Positions 37,548 through 49,042 of a stretch of DNA of 64,000 bases are shown here, piece after piece; position 1 is the stretch's first letter; each line of letters begins with the position of its first letter. Made by a program: the position numbers and the translations under genes. Origin of the DNA: Lithospermum erythrorhizon (taxonomy: Eukaryota; Streptophyta; Magnoliopsida; Boraginales; Boraginaceae); the NCBI GenBank assembly GCA_019722365.1, contig JADFUC010000964.1, forward strand, positions 310,001 to 374,000, in the 5' to 3' direction. Below the pieces are notes generated by a model that saw only the letters and a list, made by a program, of their open reading frames with translations, did no database searches and was not told the origin of the DNA.

Positions 37548-39713
37548 AAAAAGATATAGATGGGGAAAACAGAGAGGAGAAAATATAGTTAGGAGTGCTT
37601 AGTTGAATGCTTGTAACTTACATGTTTAGTTTTGTAGAATTTATTTTCTACTCCTTATCTTTAACATATTTATCTTCCTTTGATCCTTTGAATTTTCATT
37701 GCTTCATCACCCCTTTGTTATCATGTTATGAATTCTTTATTTTATCCCTTCAAAAGTTTCAATTGGACCACCATCTACTTGCAATAAATTTCATTTTACC
37801 AAAAAAGGATCATAAGTACTCCGTATTTATTTGTCATATCTCTCTTTTAATTTCAACCAAAGAGTACTCGAAGTAAGTGAGCCATTATTGCAGTTAGGCT
37901 ATAACTAATGAAATCTAAAACTAACGCATATAGAGAAACAATTGAGATTCTTTGGCAGCTTTAATGCAAAACTAGGACCAATTTGTTTTGGTACTTTAGT
38001 CAGTTCAAACTGAAAGCAATGTAAATTGAACAACCCCCTCCCCCCCTAAGACATCTTCTTGCAATCTTGCTTCATGTCAAAATAATCCCATCTACTTCCA
38101 TTTCGTCAATTTTTTAGGGAAATAAACGCAACCTATCAACAATAACAAGTTTTAATGTTTATGAAGAGTCTCTCTCTGAAACATAATAAGAAGAGCAAAT
38201 AGTACGTAACCTTATTCATGTGACTTTGAAGAAGTTCCTATTTAAATGAGGTAAAGAGGATTAGATAGTATGCAATCTTATTTCAATGATAATAGAAAGA
38301 TTGTTTCCGAATTAACTCAACATTGAAATGTAACGTATATGATAATAATTATAAAGTCATGTAGATAGTGTGAGAAACTAGAAAGGGAGAGAGTAGAGTA
38401 GATTTCTCCACCTTCTACTGGATCTCATGCTTTTTGTCCCTTGCCGGAAATTCATGCTTTGCCTCCCTTATGGGGTTTCATAGAATGATTACTATTTTTT
38501 TTCTTTTTTCTTTTTAAACAAAAAAAAAGTATAAATTGGGGCAAACAGCTGCAAACAATGCACCCATGCCTGTAGTTTTGACAACATACTTGTGTTCCAG
38601 CTAACAGTTGGTGTAGACCATATCCATTCATTCCTCATGTTATCTGATTTTTTATTATACTATCATTGAGAGTAGTTAAACCAACAGAAAAATAAGGGAA
38701 AATACTTTTAGGAGAGTTGACCAGGACTTGGTTACTCTATGCACTTCAAATCTCTCTAGAAGTTGACCTAAAACACCCATCAACAAGATGGCCAAAACAG
38801 ATGCATTTTAAAGGGAAGCTGAAAGATACTCGAGATAAAATGCAAGATAGGCAACTTAGACTAATGACCAGAATAACCAGAAGGAGTCTTTGATGGGATT
38901 GTTCGATTCTCGCTAATGGGCAGGGATATATTAACGAAAATCGAACAGATAGAACAATCGGACGTATTGAGAACGATGTAACTAACCAACTGAAATTGGT
39001 GCCTATTTCTGGCGTGAAGGACATAATTTTTTCTAACCTAGGGTTGAGGCTTGAAAAATCAACCTTATCTACCCTCAAGTGAGTGTTTATCCAATACACA
39101 AAATTCCCCACCACGAAGGACATAAATGTTATGAATGAAACATGTATTTTACTGAATTGTGCAAGAAGCAATTTGCATAGTACTCCATAAAGGTAGAACC
39201 ACAATGGCACAATCACATATTCACAATGGACCAAGATAATGTGTTCAACTGCCTCGGCCAAAATATTTGGTCAAGACATGAAAATAGTAGAAGACTACTA
39301 GTAAATCTCTGTTAACATATGCTTTACTGTAAATGCCGAAAATGAAAGAAATGTAACACATCAGTAGAGACACTTTGGAAGTCACAAAAGCTTATCTGAT
39401 GATTGAATCTAACTGAAAGAGCAGTTCTATAAGAGGTGGACTTCAGGTCAGATCAGATTGCCTGCGTCGCGCACTCGGGCCTGAATAAAAAGGTAGGGAA
39501 ATGTTATAAAAAGAGCTAATTATAGACTTAGGATGTTAAGTTCAGATTAAGCTGTTGCTGTACATGTGTGTTTCGTTAATTTAATTCCAGCGCTAGATGG
39601 AGAAGTACCCATGTGGCTGATGAAAATTATAATTCGGACCTCACATAAGCCAAGAGGCTCACCTTTAAGTTGTACAGCCTTCAATCAACTGTAACATATC
39701 TGGGAATAGTTGT
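37548..39713. other. Intergenic sequence between BPS1-like and ARF genes
   Basis: The 3' untranslated regions of the two convergent genes presumably occupy both ends. The middle is AT-rich with an ACTCCGTATT MITE-like end at about 37818. A possible LINE relic (38746-39290) is listed separately. No other gene is seen. Confidence 0.5.
38746..39290 (-). pseudogene. Possible LINE reverse-transcriptase tail remnant
   Basis: A 171-residue minus-strand frame begins with AEAVEHIILVHCEYVIVPLWFYLYGVL. This resembles the zf-RVT region at the end of plant LINE ORF2, where the pattern is ETVEHLxxHCxxxxxLWxxxxxxxG. The rest of the frame matches nothing I recognise, the N-terminal cysteine pair is not clear, and no reverse transcriptase precedes it. 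It may be a short decayed insertion or coincidence. Confidence 0.4.
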
Positions 39714-42531
39714 TCAAGAGAAACATTCTTCATTACCGCCACCATCTTCAACAGGCTTCTCCATGCGGATGATCTTACCAAATAGCTGAAACGATCTCCG
39801 TCCTACTTTTGTCATAGAGCTACAATCTTGTTTTCCTTCCATCCCCATGCCATTGAAGCTGTTGCTGTTATCGACAGATGAAGTATCAGATGGTAAGCTG
39901 CCAATATTCAGCTCTGTGGACAAAGTATCAGATGGTAAGCTTCCACCAATAATGTTCTCAGAATTCATCTTGCAAATATCATTCTTCTGAATTTTGGAGA
40001 AAAAGGTTCCACATTCTTGATTTTGCCTGGCTCCCTGCATGCCAGCAGGAAAAAAAGTATGATCTGAATATAATGTAGTATGTGGTCCCTTCGGTGAGTT
40101 TGAAAAGCCTGTCATGGGGAAAGCTAGTTCTCCCCCACTAGGCAGGAACCCAGAATCCTCCCAAGCCTTAAATCTTTTTGTTGGTGGAAATGGAATATCA
40201 ACATATGATGGTACATGCTCAACTTGCCAAGGGCTCACTCTGTTAACATGCTGGAGAGTTTCAGGTTCATCCCAATTTATCTGCAGGAAGATAGTTTAGA
40301 ATCTCATTAACGAAACAAAGGGACATAGGACAATTGAAGTCCTAAATCACCAGATATTTAAGAGTTGAAGTAGAGAAAGTTGAATGATTAATTGTATCAT
40401 CTAAGTGAATCAAGTCGCTTAATAATAAAAGCACAACAAACTGAAAATCTATCTCCAAAAAATCTAATATTTCCTCCAGTCAAAACTAAACAGACACTAT
40501 GTTAATATAAAAAAGCAAATGGCTCCTCCAAATTTAAAATCTGGGGGAAAGAACATCAGATGTAATTTGCATTCCAATAATTGCCCATCTTGGGTTACCT
40601 GAAATTCCCTTTTTTCTATCAGCTCCACATGAAGTGAAGTTGGATAAAAAATACTAAAAAATTATATATCATCTCACTAAAAAGTTATAGAAACTACCTT
40701 AATATACTAACAGAAACCACTTAAATAATTATATGAAACTCGAACTCTTCAGATTAGGAATTATTAGACTACGAAACATTAAACTAGAAGGCGAGTAGAT
40801 TTTGGTCGATGCCTCTGATATTCTATTGGTCCATGCATATCAAAGTGGAAATAGAGGGAAATCATCATTATAAATCTGCACTTTTCACATACAAAATCAG
40901 GCACTATAAATCTATAATGATATAAGTTAGTTTGGAAACATAAGCACTTTACATTTGGCAAACAGTGATGATTTTCTGATATTGTAACATACTTAATCCA
41001 GTAATTCGAAGTGTGGCATAAATCGAAACTAGGTAGGAGTAGTTTAACTTGCCATAAACATCTTAATTAATACTCGGTACAATAAAACGCACTCCTAGTA
41101 TTTTAACATGCAACATTACGAGTAAAATTTATCCCCCACAAGACAGCTCATAATATTTTCCATAATGCATATAAACATTGCAGCAGTAGAGCATACTTTG
41201 ACCAAATTAAGACTACATATCTATGGTAAACCACACTAACAAATAGACCGCAACATGATTTGTAGATACACTAACTAAATTCAACGCAAAATAGGGTGTG
41301 TATATATACCTCAAGTATCCTCCAGGGAGAGCCACGCCACGGCCCAGTTAGTGGTACAGTAGCCGATGAAACAGTCCCCTGAAACCAACTAGTCCTAGTT
41401 GAGTCCTCAGTCTCCACAGGCATCTTCACCCTCATTCCACTAGTCCAACATTCCTGGATTACCTTCTCCACAGTCTCCGCCTTCACAATAAACTCGGACC
41501 ACCCGGGCCTCGGGTAAAAAACAACCTCAAACACCAACCCCCTCACCGCCTTCTCAAGAGCATCCAACACCGACTCTACATTAACACCTTTCTTAATCGT
41601 CCAATCATTCTCTTTATTCTTCTCAATCTTGACAGACATCGAGGGACTCTTCCAAACCCCCTCCACGTCATCATCACCCCCACGCAACGCCCTCCTCACA
41701 CCCGCATAAAGCTCCCCGGTCCGCCTCTTACGCATAAACACCACGGAATCACCAGCAACGAGCATCTTCGAGTTGACGAACTTGGTCCAGCCGGTGGTCA
41801 ACAAATGCCTACGTGGCGTCCCACGGTAAATGTGACGGAAAGTGTACGATGAACCGTGCACGTCGCGCATCACCAGAGTCTGAACCGGAGGATCCGCCTC
41901 GAAATCCAGTCGCGGGAAAATCGAGTCAGCACAAAATCGAGGCACCGAAAATCCTCCTCCATTGTTCGCGTCGGTGGGTCAACTTACCTTGATAAGCAGA
42001 AACCACCTCTTCTTCATCACATTGTGCGTCACCACCAGAGTTAAAACCACCACCGCCACCGCTACTTCCAAAAACATCACCGGAGTTAAAGCCTCCTTAC
42101 TTACCACTACTATAAAAAAAATTACCGGAGCTGCTATATCCAGCACCGGAGTTAACAGTCGCCACCACTACTTCAAAAACATCACCGAAGCGACTATACA
42201 CCACCACAATACCGTAGTTAAGCGTGCCGCCAGAAGCAGGCATTAAGTGTAAGCAAGCAAAAGGCTGATCAGTAACAGGATGAAACAATAACCGTACAGA
42301 AACCACTCTACAATGAAAAAACGAGCGACGAAGTGACGTCAGAACCGCCTCCGACAAACCTCCGCCACCTCCGCCGCATTGTTCGAAATGGCCTTGAGGG
42401 AAGTAGTAAACTCTGTCGCCAACAGTAGGAACACGGACGGAGGAGCCGGCGGCGGCGCGCCATACGGCGGTGCTGACGTCAGCAACGGCGGCGGAAGAAG
42501 AGGGGGCGGAGGTGGACCGATTCAGTTGCAT
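39714..42531 (-). pseudogene. ARF17: ARF17-type auxin response factor, with disrupted frame
   Basis: Coding sequence runs 42531 to 41310, then 40280 to 39714 (GAG|GTATAT donor, CTGCAG| acceptor, phase 0, giving RILE|INWDEPE). Recognised parts are the N-terminal dimerisation segment (VGDRVYYFPQGHFEQC), the B3 DNA-binding domain ([47 protein letters not shown]), the ARF ancillary domain (GRSEF-like [29 protein letters not shown]), and a short C-terminal region ending SFQLFGKIIR without a PB1 domain, as in ARF17. ARFs bind TGTCTC-type auxin elements; the ARF10/16/17 clade represses auxin responses. Oddities: an in-frame TAA at 42097-42099 and a two-base deficit near 41975-41979. Frame is continuous on both sides of each. 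Either this is a recent pseudogene or these are consensus errors. Confidence 0.85.
40024..40044 (-). promoter_or_regulatory. miR160 target site in the ARF transcript
   Basis: The plus strand at these 21 bases equals mature miR160 except for one C in place of U, so the ARF mRNA pairs fully with miR160 with a single G:U wobble. The site encodes AGMQGARQ, the peptide conserved in ARF10, ARF16 and ARF17, and lies in the last coding exon. It implies post-transcriptional control of this ARF by miR160 cleavage. Confidence 0.95.
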
Positions 42532-45346
42532 TCTAACTTTCTCTCTCTAAAAATGGAGAGAGCGAAGGAGGGGAGTACATGCAAAAATGAACGAGGTAAT
42601 GAAAACGAGCTTGAGTTTGTTATATTAACTATATCCACGCGCAAATAGTGTCCTTTTAGTTATCAAATGGGAGCAGAATACGTGTCTTTAACAAGTCTAT
42701 TTAGTTGTACTCTTCTTTTAAATTTTTGTTAGAAATCATGCTTTTTAGCATGTAAAATTTTAATTATGTATTTTATTATAATTTTTTAAAATGGTTAAGA
42801 CGACAAATAAAAAAGAATGGAATGAGTATAATTTTAAAAATAAAATTAAATATGTATCATGATATTGACAGAATTTCATACAAAGTGTCACATAAAATTA
42901 TAACAAACAATCGACTCTATTTCTCTAGAATGTAATGATTTAGAGCTAAAATATTATATTGTCAAAACTTTATCTACAATTTAGAGTGGGGTGGAATGTG
43001 AGAATAGAGGCGAAAGCCCAATGTCGTCAGTAGTAGTGCCGTTTGTGTGCAACATTTATACCCATTGTGTAATGCATTTTTTGTTAATTCCACCCATTGA
43101 ATCTTCAAAATAAATACAGTATTGAATTAATTCAGATCGGGTTGGCCAGGTATATTATTTTAAATATAGTGTTCTGTAATTATTTTTTCAATAATTTATT
43201 TTTAAAGTAAAGTCTTTCCAAAACAAGGGTGTTTTGTAATTTTTAAAAACTCAACCTTAACAAAAATTATTTTGAATTATTTAACAATATAAATTAATAT
43301 TAAAATAAATGATACCCACCTTCATCTTCCAAACCCCACCCCACCCACCCCCCACCTCCTTTTCCTGGACAGCATTAACATCTAACTATTTGTACCCGTG
43401 TTTACTGTTTACAACTTGTCCAGGGACACTCGCACTCTTTTTCCCAGTCAGGTTGTTACTTGTTGGTAGTGATGTTATCAAGTTCGGTTAGAATGGGTAG
43501 CGAGTTACTCGATCGGATAGATACTTTATCGATTGAGATGGTTATCTGGTTTCTTAGTATTGAACAATTTTTTACTCGATTTACGACCGGATGTAAATTC
43601 GAGGCTGAGGTATCGAGTAGGGTTTGTGGGAGTATCGACGGAAATGCTGGGAGTTTCTTCGTCGATTTATAGATAAAAATGTCAAAAATATATAAACGAG
43701 TTGGGTTTTAACGGGTATCGGGTGTATGTACTTTATCGAGTCGGGATAATTACAAGGTTGTTTTGGGTATCGAAAAATACTTTTTACAATTATCAGACTC
43801 GATAATGAATTGACCAAATGTCGAGTCGAGGATTTTACAGTCAAATACGGTGATTCTGGGATTATCAGCGGTGGCAATGGCGTCCTACTTGTTGGGGTGG
43901 TTTGGTGTGTTACTATTGTTGGAACTATGAGACAAATAAAGATGCAAAGCCAAAATCTTTAGAATTGAACGATTTGATTGTCAATAGATTTATACATTCA
44001 AAGCTATAAGTTGATATATATTAATTGTTGAAGCCAATTAATATTTAGAGATTCTTAGGTAGTAGCATTAGTAGTTATGATAGCTTCTTAGGGTTAGCTG
44101 TGAAAATCTATATATTAAGATGATAATCGGTTGTATTATTTAATATATTGCTCACTTATCGATCCCGTCGCCCAAAAAATTCGCTTATGAAGCGATAAAT
44201 AGAATTATTAATAAATAGTATTATAGGCTTTCAGTTTAAAAGTGAAAGCATGAAGAAGCGATTCGAGGTTTAAAATGGGCTATCCCAAGAAACGTTGGGG
44301 CGAAATTCAATTGTTGGAAAGTGTCCCGTGTTAGAGCCATAATGATTAGGAGATAAGGTTACAAAATGCTTACTTTTTATAGAATCGTTATTGAATATTC
44401 AAGCAACCACTTTTCGTGTCTTTATTTTAGGGATAAGAATTGAGAATATTCTAAAACACCTACTACCTATTCTAGTCGACTAAGATGAGGTAATTGAGGA
44501 TAATTTTTTGCCTTGAAACTCTAATATTTTAGTATATTGGATGACTAAAATTTGTTGCCCCGAGTGCTTATAAATGAGAGTTACGGCACTCTGCCATAAT
44601 ATTTGCTTTCATCTTATAGCGAGCTTTTTGAAGCCAAAAAAATTCTCTCTGCTCCTCGTTAGTCCGGTGACCTCCCACTTAGGTAGAAGAAATAGTTTTC
44701 TTAATGCTTTTATTTAAGTTTATTTTATTCGTTACAAATGCAAAGCGCTGGAGGGTTCGGGTCAATTCTTGGTGTGAATCTTTCTTGGGAGATACACTCT
44801 TTGGATATATGTGTTCATCCGTTTTCATTGCCATTAAAATATTACGAAGAAAGGTGAACAACTTGTAATTAGATTTATTTATTATTTTATATATTAAATA
44901 ATCTGGGATTTGTATCAGATTAATTTAGAAGCCCAGTTAGATTAGAGATATAAAGCACCAACTACTATTAGAGATATTAAGGACATCTACTGCATTTTTA
45001 ATGTGGTTAATAATTCGACATAATTCCTATAACATAAAATCACCGAGTTATTGTTTATTAAAACTTTTCACATTTATTAATTCTTATATTATCCTTATTA
45101 TAATATTTTTATTGTTGAAAAAATATATTTAAAATTTTAAAAAGGACTCTATATGATTGATAATTAATAAGTTCTAAATTTTTACCTAAAAACTCTATAA
45201 GATTCAAACATAGTTAGAGCTATCTACTCTCTTATAATATGTGCAAGAGTTTTGTCACTTTCATAAGTATGTTAATTAAAATATTTCATTAAATGTGCAT
45301 TACGTTTGAGCAATATACGGAGTACTTATTTTGTTTAATTTTATAT
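42532..45346. other. Intergenic sequence between ARF and RPS6 genes
   Basis: The first 100 bases hold the CT-rich leader of the ARF gene. Bases 43460-43880 form a CG-richer block with many TATCGAG and CGAGTCGGG words, probably a decayed transposon. The rest is AT-rich, and no gene is recognised. Confidence 0.5.
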
Positions 45347-45500
45347 TTTTATATGTTAATTTAAAAACTAAACATAAAATACGTATCATAATATTAACAT
45401 AGTCATAGTTGAATACAACTGAAACAGTTTTTATATGTTAATTTAAAAACTAAACATATCATAATATTAACATAGTCATAGTTGAATACAACTGAAACAG
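45347..45500 (+). repeat. Tandem duplication in the RPS6 upstream region
   Basis: A unit of 81 bp (45347-45427) is followed by a 73-bp copy (45428-45500). Both start TTTTTATATGTTAATTTAAA and end GAATACAACTGAAACAG; the second lacks about 8 bases (AAAATACG-like). The near identity points to a recent event. It lies about 120-270 bp upstream of the RPS6 start codon, so it duplicates presumed promoter sequence. Confidence 0.9.
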
Positions 45501-45618
45501 TCAAAGCTTATGATGGTATACTCCAAAATTATAGCTAACCAGTAACAACCTTAATAGTATAATACGGAGTACAATATAAATCTTACTACATTACTGTTTG
45601 CTTTGTTTTCGTCTGATC

Positions 45619-47098
<1,480 letters not shown>

Positions 47099-48045
47099 GT
47101 CCTCAAATTGCATTCTGGTTTTGTTAGGAAGTGACTTCAGTAATATGAGATGCATCATATAGCTGTTTTTCTAAAGTTTCTTCTAGTTTGAGTCCTTCAA
47201 AATACAGAGTTTAATAAAATTTTGACATCTGATTTCTCTTCCGAGTAGATTGTCATAGCATCTTCACATAATGTATAATACTAGTCGGATCCTCTCTATG
47301 AATTGGTGTATCGATAGTTGATACACCAATAATGAATTTTCATATGTAGTTTTATAAATTTAAAATTAATATTCTGCATTAATTTAAACTAATTAATCAT
47401 CCACCTAGAAATAATAAATATATAGTTTTGCATCATAAAATGAAAAAGAAAATCAATGGATGATCCCTTGTCGCTAGTTACTTAAGATTCTTAAATCATT
47501 CATTGACATAACTTATTTTCTACTCATTTTTAATTTCACTTTTCTATTCAAAAGTATCTAGTTGTTTCACTCGTTTGCTTGAAGCAATAAAAATGAATGG
47601 AATTATATATTAGATTTAAGAGCAAGACCCTTGGATTCGAAGACCCTAAAAAAAGGTGAAAAATAGAAGTGGATGAAGTGTACATTATAGATTATGCATC
47701 AGGATCAAATGGAAGGGTCCCAACAAGAAACTTAATAAAGGTTTTTATGAAAATTCTCGTAGAATCGAGAATGAAGTTCTGCCCTTTCTTAACGCATTTC
47801 GTTAGACAAAGACTTGTAATCAAAAGGGAACGTTTTTAATAATGTTGAGAAGCCAGGTAGGCCTCACTCACACGTCTTTATTGTTTTTCAACTCTGTCAC
47901 ATGATCAAGTCATCCAAGAGGGTTATAGCTTAATGCCACACGCAAAAAAACCAACAAACTCTAATGTTTTCAAGAATATAAATCATCCTCCAACTAACAA
48001 CATTTCTTCTCTTGCCAAGTTCTGAAATTTGAAAGAATCATAAAC
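47099..48045. other. Intergenic sequence between RPS6 and DMP genes
   Basis: The RPS6 3' untranslated region takes up the first 150-200 bases. The promoter of the DMP gene is expected in the last several hundred. Apart from a hairpin at 47302-47330 nothing stands out. Confidence 0.5.
47302..47330. repeat. Perfect 11-bp inverted repeat
   Basis: ATTGGTGTATC (47302-47312) and GATACACCAAT (47320-47330) are exact reverse complements separated by 7 bases. The hairpin lies about 200 bases after the RPS6 stop codon, near the likely end of its transcript. Its role is unknown; a tiny transposon relic is equally possible. Confidence 0.8.
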
Positions 48046-48696
48046 ATGGCTGATCTTAGGCAGAGACCAACAGCATTATCTGATCAACAACAGTCCAATG
48101 AGGTAGTCGTTCCAGATTCGCCAAAATCTTCAAAGCCACCTGCATCGTTCTCCCAGCGTGCAATCTCTCAAACGTTAGAAAGCTCTGCAAATTTGGCTAG
48201 GCTCTTACCAACAGGCACCCTTTTGGCCTTCCAGCTATTGACACCAATTTTCACCAACAACGGCTCGTGTGACTCCGCAACACAGCCAATGACTCTCATT
48301 CTCCTTGTGATCCTTGCTGTTTCTTGCTTTCTCGCATGTTTTACGGACAGTTTCAAGGCATCGGATGGACAAGTTTATTATGGCTTCGCAACATCGAAAG
48401 GGCTGTGGATCTTTGATTATCCGGCTGCTTCAGCTTCAGGGATTCCTAATGATTTGAGCAAGTATAGGATGAGTTTCATTGACATTCTTCATGCAGTTTC
48501 GTCAGTGCTTGTATTTATTGCTATTGCTTTGAAAGATAAAAATGTTGTACATTGTCTTTATCCTAGTCCACAACATGAAACTCAGGAGGTTTTAGATATA
48601 GTTCCTACAGGAATAGGCCTCCTATGTAGCTTGTTGTTTGTAGTCTTCCCTTCAAGAAGACATGGAATTGGCTACCCTGTTTCGAAAGACCAATGA
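48046..48696 (+). CDS. DUF679 domain membrane protein (DMP family)
   Basis: A single-exon gene of 216 residues. After a polar N terminus of about 40 residues come the family blocks SANLARLLPTGTLLAFQLLTPIFTN, VSCFLACFTDSFKASDGQVYYGFAT, LWIFDYP and YRMSFIDILHAVSSVLVFIAIAL, and the C-terminal VFPSRRHGIGYPV. Four hydrophobic segments are visible (about residues 52-68, 82-102, 150-170, 186-205), as in other DMPs, which have cytosolic ends. Members remodel ER, plasma or vacuolar membranes during senescence; DMP8/9 act in gamete fusion. The sequence looks closer to the DMP1-7 type than to DMP8/9, but the subgroup is an impression. The intronless structure is normal for this family. The ATG at 48046 follows an A-rich leader. 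Confidence 0.9.
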   Translation: MADLRQRPTALSDQQQSNEVVVPDSPKSSKPPASFSQRAISQTLESSANLARLLPTGTLLAFQLLTPIFTNNGSCDSATQPMTLILLVILAVSCFLACFTDSFKASDGQVYYGFATSKGLWIFDYPAASASGIPNDLSKYRMSFIDILHAVSSVLVFIAIALKDKNVVHCLYPSPQHETQEVLDIVPTGIGLLCSLLFVVFPSRRHGIGYPVSKDQ

Positions 48697-49042
48697 TTAT
48701 ACAATTTAACAATCTTGAGTTGAAATAACATCTCACCATTTTTCCATCAATAAGAAACTATTTATGCCCGGCAACAAATTCAAGAACATAACAATCAAAT
48801 CTTATCCCACTAAGTGGGGCTGGAAATTCAAGAACATAATTAGCAGAAAATCAAGCTCACCGTGAATCTCGAGTGAAAGAAAAATATCATATAAGAAACA
48901 TTATCAGAAAGAGAATGACGTGTTTGCTAATTGGAAGTGGCGGCTTACATGTAAGATTTAATAGAACCAATAACACAACTATTTTGATTGAGCAACTGTT
49001 TTAGCAAAAACAATACATTGAAATGCACACAGTTAAGCCCTT
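48697..49042. other. Spacer between the convergent DMP and MAC5A-type genes
   Basis: Only 346 bases separate the two stop codons, so the 3' untranslated regions of the opposed genes must lie close together or overlap. Nothing else is visible. Confidence 0.6.

Noticed and set aside
41960..42110. Short intron in the ARF gene using GGTAAGT donors to skip the stop and frameshift
   Set aside because: The two GGTAAGT motifs look like donors, but the frame needed for the conserved DANNGGG block has a TGA immediately upstream and there is no acceptor AG between them, so splicing cannot restore the protein.
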